From Leidyana gryllorum EB-2025a (Eukaryota > Apicomplexa), in contig JBLWGC010000036.1 in NCBI GenBank assembly GCA_048772705.1, positions 124,001 through 188,000 on the forward strand: a DNA stretch of 64,000 nt, given 5' to 3'. The translations under genes and the position numbers were made by a program. The notes below the pieces were generated by a model. It was not told the origin of the DNA, did no database searches, and saw only the letters and a program-made list of their open reading frames with translations. This document shows positions 55,526 through 64,000 of the stretch, piece by piece. Within the stretch, counting starts at the first letter, position 1; each line of letters starts with the position of its first letter.

Positions 55526-55586
55526 TGGAGGTCAATTGTGATGCATGTCAACCGGAAATGGCAAAAGGGTGCACGCGACTTGTACA

Positions 55587-56878
55587 TTATGTCACAATTG
55601 GCTTCTTGATGTGCCACTGATCAAACTCCAACGGAATGGTAGAGATCTTTTCAACGCCTTGCAGATCAATTTTGTTCTGAAGTCTATCCTGTAATTGCTC
55701 CAGTCGGTCGAAGATCTCTCGGGAGACTGCGAACCGGCCATAGTCCTTCTTCGCACGGGTCTCTCGCTCCTTCTCAAACATGGCAGCCAAACTGTCGACG
55801 CGAGGCAAGAGAAAAACGAGTATCCGAGACGAGACTGTTAGTCAATCTTACCGTTGACTCGCTTGGAAGAGACTGTTGTACTCTTTCCCGACAACTTCTT
55901 GTGCGTGCGCTGTCTCGCGAGGCCGGTATAAGACCGAAATACCGGATTTTGTCGTCGGGAGGATCGCCTTGTGTGACAATACCCCTATTGGCAACGATGA
56001 GGAGGAGCATTGAGCGGTTTACGCTTACGACTTGGGGGAGTCACACCGTCGAGACTGATGACATAATCATCAAATTCCTCAGCTCGTTCCTCAATCGTCG
56101 GCTCTGCACCTTTGGTGGGAACCTCCTCCACAGGCTCATCCCCTCCTCGAATGTCGCGAAGTGTTTGAGCAATGTCCAGCTCAGCCTTCCAATGATACCC
56201 AGAGAGTACCGACCAGTTTAGCATCTTCTCGAGCTTATCGATGCCTTTGTCTATTAAGGAGGCATCCGAAGCGAAATCAATGGGACCAATCTTACTGAGT
56301 TCACGGCAGCAGCAGTATAGCCGATGGAGAACCAAGGCGCCCAAACTGGGAGCCTGGAATATTGTTCCCGCAGCTGTGTAATATACCTGGCGACAACTTT
56401 GTAATTGAAACATCGGAGCCCCTCTGGCACTCACACGCTCGGGAGTCTCCAGTCGATTGACCTTGCGTACTCGATTGATAACATATACACCGAAAGCGAC
56501 CGGATAATTGTGTGGTGTGTCTATCGGCACGGGCAGCGCTTTCCTCCCGGCAGCATTCACGTGGACCAAACGATACTCGAGTCCATCGGCTTCACTGTGC
56601 GAGTGGTGAATGTCGAATCGTCGTCTGGGTGGTGGTGGAGTGGCATTACCTCGATACCTCTATTCCGCGACGCCGCTTCTGATTTGTAGAGTTGGTGTTG
56701 AAGAACTTTGACAGATAGAAGTCTTGAAGAGAATGATGCGAAAGGTTTGGGGTTCCAACTTACAATCCAGCGCCCAACGCTCTTCCAAACCGGTCTCTCT
56801 CAAGAAGGTAGGGTCGCAGAAGGAGTCGTATTGCAACTCTTCATCGTTCGGCTGACCCGAAAACTGTCTATCCGTCAT
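55587..56878 (-). CDS. MED6: Mediator complex subunit 6
   Basis: Six exons (56878-56764, 56722-56650, 56594-56435, 56386-56029, 55984-55852, 55791-55587) give 347 aa. The N-terminal domain has the MED6 signatures LDYFYLSKFFN, GLEYRLVHVN, and YYTAAGTIFQAPSLGALV. MED6 is a core head-module subunit that contacts RNA polymerase II. The protein is about 100 residues longer than human MED6; the C-terminal extension is helical and charged (FEKERETRAKK, IFDRLEQLQDRL). An intron at 55985-56028 removes an apparent stop codon, which links this extension to the gene. The ATG is 31 bp from the divergent uracil-DNA glycosylase ATG. Confidence 0.85.
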
Positions 56879-56909
56879 AGTTCATGCTTTTTTGAGTTGT
56901 ACATCGAGT
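56879..56909. promoter_or_regulatory. 31-bp divergent gap, MED6 / uracil-DNA glycosylase
   Basis: Start codons on opposite strands are separated by 31 bp. It has a T6 run (56887-56892) and a GAG 1 nt before the plus-strand ATG, a possible leader acceptor. No promoter motif can be named. Confidence 0.55.
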
Positions 56910-58249
56910 ATGACCGTCAAGCGTGCCAGAGCTGAGGAGTTGGGAGAGAGTAATGTCGAAGGTCTCCCTCGCAAGCGAACCCGCAAGCAGGCGGACGATA
57001 TTGAGGCAGACTCCAACCAGCCCACCGTTGCTCCAAAGGCAAAGGCGAAGAGAGCCGCTCCTAAAAGAGGAGTTCCAGAACCTGAGTTAACGGCTTCTGA
57101 CCTGGAGGAAGCTAAAGCATTAGCTGACACCCTGTTGGACAGTGTTCACGCGTCATGGTACGTTGACTGAGACTCCCTTTGCCAAGTTGTTACCCACATA
57201 GGCGGGATCTGCTTGAGAGTATTTTGAAGGGTGAAGAAGGCTGCAAGGTGCTTCATCGGTTCCGCGTGGCGGCCAAGGGGAAGAAGGTGTTCCCACCTCC
57301 AAATTTGATCTTGCGAGCCTTCGCGTTGACCAGGTACGTAATCAATCTCGTTTGCTCAGCGGCGATCACAATGGCGACAGTTTCGAGGACACCAAGGCTG
57401 TTATTCTGGGACAGGATCCGTATCATCGGGAAGGCCAAGCCATGGGACTGGCCTTCTCTGTCCCCAAAGGTGTAACGGTCCCCCCAAGCCTCCGCAAGAT
57501 TTATGAGGAAATTGGCATCAAAGATCACAAAGTTGGTGACTTGACAACCTGGGCATCGCAGGGTGTCCTGCTACTGAATCCAGTGTAAGTTGCCATTACA
57601 CGTGACTTGTCCTTATGCTTCATCGGTCTCCAGTTTGACGGTGGAAGCTGGCAAACCAAATTCACATGAGAAGGTGGGCTGGAAAGCCATCACTGATGCA
57701 GTTTTGCAACGACTGTCTGAGAGTCACCCTCAAAAGTTGGTCTTCATGCTCTGGGGCCAAAAGGCGCAAGCCAAAGCACCCCTCCTCGATGAATCCCGTC
57801 ATCTCGTCTTGAAAGCGGCTCATCCCTCACCCCTGGCTACAAAAGGTGGTTTCGTGGGATGTGGACACTTCAAACGATGCAACGAGCACCTCATTAGCAA
57901 TGGACAGCAGCCAATTCATTGGGAGTCTCTCCTGGGCTCCCCCGCCCCAGCAGCTGCTCCTGCTGCAGATGCTCCGGCAGAGGAAGATTCGAACAAAGAG
58001 GTTGTGACCGAACTTTCCCGAGCCGCTACGCTGGGCGAGGACGTCGAGGAAATCACGGCTGGCGATGCTCCGATCTCCGAGCTCCAGACCGAACCCGCCG
58101 TATCACCACTCCCTCATCTCGACACCGATGAGAAAGAGGCAATGACCGAACCAGCCCTCCCCAACTACGAAGATGACCAAGTTGACACAGAACCTACCGA
58201 CACTGATCTCCACACTTCCCCTGTCTTTACTAACACACAAATTGTTTGA
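56910..58249 (+). CDS. UNG: Uracil-DNA glycosylase, family 1
   Basis: Four exons (56910-57157, 57202-57333, 57381-57584, 57634-58249) give 399 aa. Catalytic loops are all present: GQDPYH (Asp about residue 139), the [10 protein letters not shown] and LLLNPVLTVEAG segments, the MLWGQKAQ strand, and the [13 protein letters not shown]-intercalation loop. It removes uracil from DNA in base-excision repair. The N-terminal 80 residues carry basic clusters ([19 protein letters not shown]) that look nuclear. Unusual is the C-terminal tail of about 100 residues, Ala/Pro then acidic, beyond the normal end of the fold. Intron 2 is taken as 57334-57380 because that restores [16 protein letters not shown]. 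Confidence 0.97.
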
Positions 58250-58553
58250 CCTGCTGTAGACCGATTGGACATTGACAGAAAACAAATCAATCAACCAAAC
58301 CAAACCACTCACTACCGATAACGACAAATGAAACCACACCAGTGCGAGCACCATACTACCATTGAACGCGAGAGTAGACTATGTATGGAGGGCAGAGCTT
58401 TTGGGATGCAGCCAACTCTTTAGGGACAACGCACACACACAGAGGGAGACGGCGTCTCCCGACGATCTCATTTGATCGCTCAACATCAAACACATTCACT
58501 TCACTTTCTCATCTGGGTTCGATCTTCACTTCCATTTGAAAGCTTACGGCGCG
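58250..58553. other. Intergenic region with small palindrome
   Basis: 304 bp between the glycosylase stop and the first vWA gene. It contains A/C-rich low-complexity sequence (58270-58320) and, at 58444-58460, a perfect inverted repeat GGGAGAC-GGC-GTCTCCC. The latter is 94 bp before the vWA ATG and could be a protein-binding site or a hairpin in the 5' leader. No exon is seen. Confidence 0.6.
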
Positions 58554-59717
58554 ATGAAGTTTGCTACTTGCCTCTCACTTCTGTGTGCAGTCTCTGCCAC
58601 CAACATCACCCTCCAACATGTCTACGGCGACGTTGACCCGGTGACCAGCATGAAGCCTTACTGGCAGCAAAGAAGAGGTCGGGCTGGCTTCACCCCTTCG
58701 TTCATGGAGAAGCGGTCTGCTGACAACTGTATCTTCCCCATAGAGTTGGTGCTGGTTCAGGATGCCACCAATTCCTTTGAAGACAATTTCAACAACATGG
58801 CAACCACCCAGCTCGAGCTTATGATCAACGCTCTCAACCTCAGCCATCCCGGCTCGCAGGTTGGAGTTGTTTCTTTCCGCGACATTCCCATCTGGACTCT
58901 CGGAGAACCGGCTACTGATTACTGCCAGAAATTGGAGGCTCCCATGACCGGTGATCTGGAGGCATTGAAGGCTCTTTACGCCAGCCTGCAGTCCGTTGGT
59001 GGTGGTGACCCGCCTGAGAACCAATTCGGCGCTCTCCTTGCTGCTGCTAACTACGGTCAGATCGGTTGGAACTCCAACCCTGACGCCGCCAAGTTGGTGG
59101 TTGTCGTCACCGACGCGGCTCCTCACTTCAACGCTGATGGATTCAACCAGTATGGCTTGGCCACCAACCCGGCCGTCTTCAACGAAGCGACTGCCGACAG
59201 CGATTGCACCAAGTATTACTATCCCAGTCCTGAGCAAGTGAAAGAGACGTTGGTATCTCACGAGCTCTATCTGGGCTCACTGGTATATGACAGCCAGTAC
59301 GATCAGTTCCAGCCTCGTGACTCGTGGATGTGGTTCAACACTTTCATGGGTCAGCTGCCCGCCTTCTACCACGACATGAACCAGGATGGGTCTAACTTCT
59401 GGGAAGTGCTCTCAGCCGTCATCTCCCAGCTTGAGGAGGTTGAGTGTGGCCCTGAAACCACCACTCCTGTGCCGCCCACCGTCACCCCGGTTGGAAGCAC
59501 ACAGGAGCCCCCGAGCACTACCGGAAGCGCCACTTTGCCTCCCAGCTGCGAGGTCTGCCCCAACCCCTGTCCTCCTGAGGGATGTGATCCTTGCTGCCTC
59601 GATGGAGTTCTGATCAAGTTGCGTCATCGTCCTGCCCGGCTCCATCTGGAGATCGAGAACCCCCCTGCTCCTTTCGAGGTCCGCCCCGACGCTGAAAACG
59701 ACAGCGACAACGCTTGA
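58554..59717 (+). CDS. Secreted von Willebrand factor A-domain protein, copy 1
   Basis: Single exon, 387 aa from the ATG that opens a signal peptide (MKFATCLSLLCAVSA). The vWA/integrin-like domain occupies about residues 50-290: MIDAS strand VLVQDATNSF (D-x-T-x-S), GVVSFRD, a GGGDPPENQ loop holding the Thr/Asp-type metal ligand region, and VVVVTDAAPH. A Thr/Pro/Ser linker follows (about 300-330), then a compact Cys cluster (CEVCPNPCPP, GCDPCC) and a conserved end, IKLRHRPARLHLEIENPPA. No membrane span or GPI signal is obvious. vWA domains bind protein ligands through a metal ion, as in apicomplexan adhesins. Intronless. Tandem paralogue at 60007-61134. Confidence 0.88.
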   Translation: MKFATCLSLLCAVSATNITLQHVYGDVDPVTSMKPYWQQRRGRAGFTPSFMEKRSADNCIFPIELVLVQDATNSFEDNFNNMATTQLELMINALNLSHPGSQVGVVSFRDIPIWTLGEPATDYCQKLEAPMTGDLEALKALYASLQSVGGGDPPENQFGALLAAANYGQIGWNSNPDAAKLVVVVTDAAPHFNADGFNQYGLATNPAVFNEATADSDCTKYYYPSPEQVKETLVSHELYLGSLVYDSQYDQFQPRDSWMWFNTFMGQLPAFYHDMNQDGSNFWEVLSAVISQLEEVECGPETTTPVPPTVTPVGSTQEPPSTTGSATLPPSCEVCPNPCPPEGCDPCCLDGVLIKLRHRPARLHLEIENPPAPFEVRPDAENDSDNA

Positions 59718-60006
59718 AGAGTTGAGATTTCAACAAGCTAACTTTTAAGGGTGCATTGAACTCTATGATAATAGATAGTCACTGGATAACCTCTCAAAGC
59801 ACGCATAAAATGATTGCAGAGCGACTCATGTTCGCCTCCCTTACTGAAAGTTGATCTGAATTGATATCCGCTCAATTGGCCAAGTCACCTCTCTCTCTCT
59901 CGTTACTCGCGTGGTGTCACTCCCGTCGCATCACTCCCGTCTCGTCTCCCCTGTCAGGAAGAAAAACACTCTCTCCTCGTCAGCAATCAACTACCAGCCT
60001 TCAGCA

Positions 60007-61134
60007 ATGACTCGTTTTGGCTTCTTCTCTCTTCTCTCGGTGGTTGTCGCCGCTAAAAATGTGACATTGCTCAAGGACGTCTATGGCGAGGCCAAACCGG
60101 TCAGCTACATGAAGCCGTTGTGGCAGACGTCTTTGGATCGTGCTGTTGTTCCGGACGCCTTCAAGGCCAAGCGTACTGCGGACAACTGTGTGTTCCCGAT
60201 CGATCTTATCATTTTACAGGATGCTACTGCATCTTTCCAGGATGACTTTGACAACATGGCCAACACCCAGTTGGACTTGATGTACTCTGCCTTGTCGACT
60301 ACTCACCCCGGCTCGCAATTCGGAGTCGTCTCGTTCCGTGATATTCCGATCTGGAGTTTGGGAGAGCCAGCTACCGATTACTGCCAGAAGGTTGAGCAGC
60401 CACTAACGGACAACTTCCAGGCGGTGAAGGCTCTTTACGAGAAGTTGCACTCCGTTGGCGGCGGTGACCCCCCCGAGAACCAATTCGGTGCTCTGATCGC
60501 GGCCGCCAACGACCAGGGTCTCGGTCTTGGAAAGAACCCGGAAGCTGCCACTTTGGTGGTCGTTGTCACTGATGCGGCTCCTCATTTCGATGCTGACGGA
60601 TTCAACGCCTATGGACTGAAAGCCAACACCGGAACTTTTAATGCCGAGTCGGCTGATGAAGATTGCAAGACACAATATTACCCCAGTCCTCAACAAGTCA
60701 AGGACAACTTGCTGCGCGCCAAGGCTTACATGGGTGCCCTAGTTTACGACAGTCAATATGACCACTTCCAGCCGCGCGACTCGTGGAAATGGTTCAACAA
60801 CTTCATGGGCCAACTGCCCGCTTTCTACCACGACATCAACGAAGACTCCTCAAACTTCTGGGAGGTCCTGTCCTCGATCATCACGGCCTTGGAGGAAGTC
60901 GAGTGCTCGGAATCAACCACGACGACTACTGATGCACCCACTGTGACTCCTGTAGGCACCGAGGAGGTTCCTCCTCCCGCCACAGAGGGAACTCTGCCTC
61001 CGAGCTGTGATGTTTGTCCCAACCCATGCCCTCCTGAAGGATGCGACCCGTGCTGTTTGGATGGTGTCCTCATCAAGCTCCGTCATCGCCCAGCCCGCCT
61101 GCATCTGGAAATTGAGAACCCTCCTGCTCTTTGA
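60007..61134 (+). CDS. Secreted von Willebrand factor A-domain protein, copy 2
   Basis: Single exon, 375 aa. Same plan as the copy at 58554-59717: signal peptide (MTRFGFFSLLSVVVAA), vWA domain with LQDATASF, VVSFRDIPIW, GGGDPPENQ and VVVVTDAAPH, a Thr/Pro linker, and the Cys cluster plus tail, which are almost identical between the copies. The vWA parts differ at many positions, so the duplication is not recent or the ligand surface changes faster than the tail. The intergenic stretch (59718-60006) has a CT-rich run near 59889. CTTCAG ends 2 nt before the ATG, a good splice-acceptor context although the gene has no intron of its own. Confidence 0.88.
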   Translation: MTRFGFFSLLSVVVAAKNVTLLKDVYGEAKPVSYMKPLWQTSLDRAVVPDAFKAKRTADNCVFPIDLIILQDATASFQDDFDNMANTQLDLMYSALSTTHPGSQFGVVSFRDIPIWSLGEPATDYCQKVEQPLTDNFQAVKALYEKLHSVGGGDPPENQFGALIAAANDQGLGLGKNPEAATLVVVVTDAAPHFDADGFNAYGLKANTGTFNAESADEDCKTQYYPSPQQVKDNLLRAKAYMGALVYDSQYDHFQPRDSWKWFNNFMGQLPAFYHDINEDSSNFWEVLSSIITALEEVECSESTTTTTDAPTVTPVGTEEVPPPATEGTLPPSCDVCPNPCPPEGCDPCCLDGVLIKLRHRPARLHLEIENPPAL

Positions 61135-61206
61135 ATTGCAGGAAAGACTGAATTTTAGGTAGTGAAAGAGATTGGTAGATCGACAACAATGACTGCTTTC
61201 AATACG

Positions 61207-62128
61207 TTAGAATCGCAAGGAAGAAACGCGTCTTTTCCTCACGATCGACCTTGTGTTAGGAGTGACAATGGTGGTGTGACCTGCGGAGTCAGTGGGGGAC
61301 TTTGTAGTGACTGGACCCAAAGTGGTCAAGTTCGGCCAGCTCTCAGGAACCCATACAATGGAGCTTTTCTCCGAGATGGGAGGGGCGGAGTCAGTTGCCC
61401 ACCCCTTCTGATTGCCGGCCATTGAAGGCAAATCACTGTGTGATCGGCTGGGAAAAGGGGCTCGATCGAAGTTCTACTCTGACAGCTACCTACCCACCAG
61501 GTCGGTAAAGGGAAGCCCAAAAGTCATCGAGGGGGGCTTGTTCACCGATCCGGGCACAAAGGAGGTCTTCTGACCTCGACCTTGTCATAACCGGGGGGCA
61601 GAAACAGTCCAAAGGCTGGATTGGCAGACTTTGGCTTCGCGGCAATGCAAATAAGGAAGTTTCGTATTCTTTAGGTGAGAGAAGGGAATTGACAGATGAG
61701 GACTCTGCCTGCGACAAAGCCTCGCAGAAATCGTGAGGAGATAAGTCTTCGTCCACGAAGGCAGCAAGATGCATTGATTGGAGTCGAGTCTTTTCCACTG
61801 TCAAGGAGAGAGATCCCCCACCGTCAGTTAACGAGCGCGATCGGCGATGACTCGTTGCGGAGTATTGCTGCAACGATCGACGAGGAGACGTTAGTGCCTC
61901 ATTGTTCCACGTGGGCTCAGAGGGTAACAATGGAAGGTAGTGCTCGCGGCCACTCAGCAAGTTCCCCTCTTCGGCGTCTTCGAAGGTCGGACCTGGTGAC
62001 GGCCAGTCCTCAGAAGTTGCTGTCTGGGGTGCTATTGCTTCAGTTTCCGTGCACGGTGGTGGCGTGAGAGCCTCCAGGATCGGCGGCAGTCTCCAGAAAT
62101 TGAATGAGTTGAACTGATGGGAAACCAT
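61207..62128 (-). CDS. Hypothetical Ser-rich protein
   Basis: Two exons (62128-61494 and 61435-61207) join in phase across a 58-nt intron to give 287 aa. The first 110 residues are Pro/Ser/Glu-rich and look disordered, with basic-Ser clusters (SHRRSRSLTDGG, TRSRSEDL) suited to phosphorylation. A short helical segment (VDEDLSPHDFCEALSQ) may be ordered. The C-terminus is basic (SIVRKRRVSSLRF). No family is recognised. It lies 103 bp downstream of the lipin stop on the same strand and could conceivably be part of a longer lipin transcript, but no intron joins them in frame. Confidence 0.45.
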
Positions 62129-62231
62129 GAAAGCAGACCAGCGACCTGATGGCTGGCGTGGAGAGGTTCCCTGGATCGCTCCGCTGACAAAAAACGCTTA
62201 GCTGCTGGCACGACACCCGGAGCAGCGGCGT

Positions 62232-64000
62232 TCAATCTCGAATTCGTCCATGTAGTCTGGGCCCGTGAGTAGGAACGCCGAACGTGCGTTTGGTCACATC
62301 TTTCAACCGATACGCAGTTTTCATCCTCATAGAGTGCTGCTCTTCATCGAGACGTCGATGGTACGTAGCCGAAGTCGAGACACAAGTATCCGGACTCTCC
62401 TGGACCATTGGAGTGGGAAGCCCGTACTCCATCGGCGAACCCGCCTCCACCGCCTCTTGCCGCCGCTGCTGTTCCTCAACAGCTTGCCCCTGAAGACGAC
62501 TCGCATGCCAGGCACTAGCGCGCTCGACTGGAGCTTCATTGGAGGGACCGGCTCGACCGTCATCTAAACCCGGACTGGGTTCATGCGGGTTCCGCCATCC
62601 CTCCAGGAGCAACTGCCGAGGGGTACCAGGCGAGGTGGCATTCCTATTTGGAGCAACTTTTGTTCCGCCTTCCAGAGAGTGAAAGAAGTTTGCTGGGCGA
62701 CTTCGCTCGTAGCTGGCCAGACGTGAAAGCCGCTTCCTCTCTTTGATCCAATCTTCGCGTCTCAGCGAGCGTTCCAAAGATCCCTCTCCAGCGCCGCCGC
62801 TGCTACCCGGGTGTCCGTTCCTCACCTCGTCGTCGGCTATTATTTCTTCCCGACTGTGGGGGTTCAATGCGGGAAACATGTCAGTCGCCATCTCGGACAT
62901 AGACTCATATCTGAGTAAATCAACAAAGTGTGGTGTGTGTCAGGCAACAATCACTCACGTCTTGGCGAATGTCTTGTTCACATGATGGACGTGTCCAGTG
63001 GGATCAATGATGAATATTCGAGCTTCGGGAATGCCCACGTGTACATATGCACGATGATCCTGCGTGTGAGTGAGATCAGAAATACCACCTCTTCGCTGCT
63101 TGTGAGGCTCACCGTGTCTCGGTTTCCGAAGCCAGCATAGAACGGGTTGTAGAAGGGTGGGAACAGACTGCGAATGTCTCTCAGTGCAGCAATTTTGAAC
63201 ACGTAAGGTTTGCGATCGATCACTTCTCGCTTGAAAGATGGGAACAAACGATCAGGTGATAGAATTAAGGGGCCATCTGACGATCGCGTGTGTGTGGTGG
63301 TGCCGCCTCCTCCTCATTCGTCTCACCTGGTAATTTATTCCTTTCGTTCTGAGTGAGACCGAATAGGTAGTCACGGGTTGAATCTGCTTGACCAATTGCC
63401 CGTGCAGTGAGATAGAGAATTTTGTAGTCATGCTTTCGTACAGAAGAGAACAAGTGGGCCACGCCTGGGTGGGACCAATCTTTGCCCACGATAGGCATAA
63501 GTTGGCCCCAGACATCGGATCGTGTGATCGTCCCGTCAACATCAGAAACGACAATTTTCGAGTTCCGAGGCCACAGATATATAGTTCCTGTCACAGTCTT
63601 AGTCCCCTGCAGGGCTGAGGACACCGAAAAGGTGATGGGATTCGGCCCCGGTTCCAAGTTTAGGGACGCCTGCAGCCAATTCTCTGTCACCGAGCCCCTC
63701 ATCCACTTACCAGCTGTTCGGGAGTTGGTTTCAGACTCTTCCGATAGCGTTTGATTCTGGTGGTGTTAGTCTGTTGGTCGTCCTCCAAGGCAACAATGCC
63801 CGCTGTGGCTGCCAATTTATTGGGATCTGCGGTGGAGGACGTTCCTGTTGATGTTCTGGCAATGACCAGACCGTCGCCGACCACCTTCCCGGCATTGGGA
63901 GCGACAGTGGACAGAGTGGCTCCGAGAACCGGTTCCACTGCCGAGAGCGCGTCCACTCTGCCGAACTGCGTTTCCTCCTCATGAGGTGTATAACAGCTCA
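62232..64000 (-). CDS. Lipin-type phosphatidate phosphatase, C-terminal part (5' end outside window)
   Basis: At least five exons are visible (64000-63711, 63669-63327, 63276-63113, 63059-62959, 62910-62232). The C-LIP haloacid-dehalogenase domain is complete: [19 protein letters not shown] carries the catalytic DxDGT, then [40 protein letters not shown] and [10 protein letters not shown]. The enzyme dephosphorylates phosphatidate to diacylglycerol at the ER and nuclear membrane with Mg2+. The N-LIP domain would lie right of the window. After the usual end ([11 protein letters not shown]) there is an Arg/Ser-rich tail of about 190 residues with no known domain. Introns are 41-53 nt. Confidence 0.93.

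Noticed and set aside
57334-57359. A 26-nt intron in the uracil-DNA glycosylase gene
   Set aside because: GT...CAG is in phase, but it leaves eight extra residues before [12 protein letters not shown]. Using the AG at 57380 gives a 47-nt intron and the canonical spacing.
61162-61425. A plus-strand 88-residue frame after vWA copy 2
   Set aside because: No family match and poor composition; a phased two-exon minus-strand gene covers the same DNA.
1-64000. Bacterial contamination, because several genes lie head-to-tail with tiny gaps and one enzyme is bacterial-type
   Set aside because: Spliceosomal introns, SRP9, Rab11, Mediator, RNA polymerase III and calnexin show nuclear eukaryotic DNA throughout.
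1-64000. Virus-like or LTR element, CRISPR array, tRNA or rRNA genes
   Set aside because: Looked for on both strands by eye; no reverse transcriptase, capsid, terminal repeat, spacer array or cloverleaf was recognised.

Overview
This window is nuclear DNA of a protist with very short spliceosomal introns and tightly packed genes on both strands. I resolved about 100 introns by matching reading phase to conserved protein families. Almost all are 36-60 nt, GT-AG. The best taxonomic marker is a 22-exon gene at 23071-33657(-) that fuses a P4-type ATPase-like region to a two-domain guanylyl cyclase; this architecture is known from ciliates and apicomplexans. Pyrimidine-AG signals lie right at several start codons, and an 11-base match to the 3' part of the dinoflagellate/Perkinsus spliced leader sits just before one start codon. 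Together these suggest an alveolate of the Perkinsus/dinoflagellate branch. The phylum is inference. I saw no virus-like or LTR element, no CRISPR array and no recognisable tRNA or rRNA gene.

Layout. 1-8418: 3' end of glucosamine-6-phosphate deaminase, a very large USP48-type deubiquitinase, an F-box-like gene. 8762-13191: intronless CoA-acylating aldehyde dehydrogenase and an Asteroid/XPG-type nuclease. 13194-23043: RNA polymerase III subunit RPC6, a tandem C2-type protein, an unknown secreted protein, a DTWD1-type tRNA acp-transferase, Rab11, cytosolic PheRS beta. 23071-38610: the cyclase/ATPase giant, calnexin, a CLC chloride/proton transporter. 38607-46774: unknown protein, GDP-mannose pyrophosphorylase, TSR3, class I histone deacetylase, a coiled-coil protein, SRP9, a NOC4-like ribosome biogenesis protein. 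46816-52176: mucin-like secreted repeat protein, CNOT3-type NOT-box protein, UNC93-like membrane protein. 52177-58249: three small unknown genes, DHHC palmitoyltransferase, MED6, uracil-DNA glycosylase. 58554-64000: two tandem secreted vWA proteins, an unknown gene, and lipin (runs off the right edge).

Most genes are unrelated housekeeping genes, so the order implies no pathway. What stands out is the architecture. Start codons of divergent genes can be 21-67 bp apart. Convergent coding sequences touch or overlap by up to 77 bp. Tandem genes can overlap by 4 bp. Long introns are few, and three of them carry the same odd TGCAC/TGCGC-rich sequence. Several predicted extracellular proteins are intronless while housekeeping genes carry up to 21 introns.
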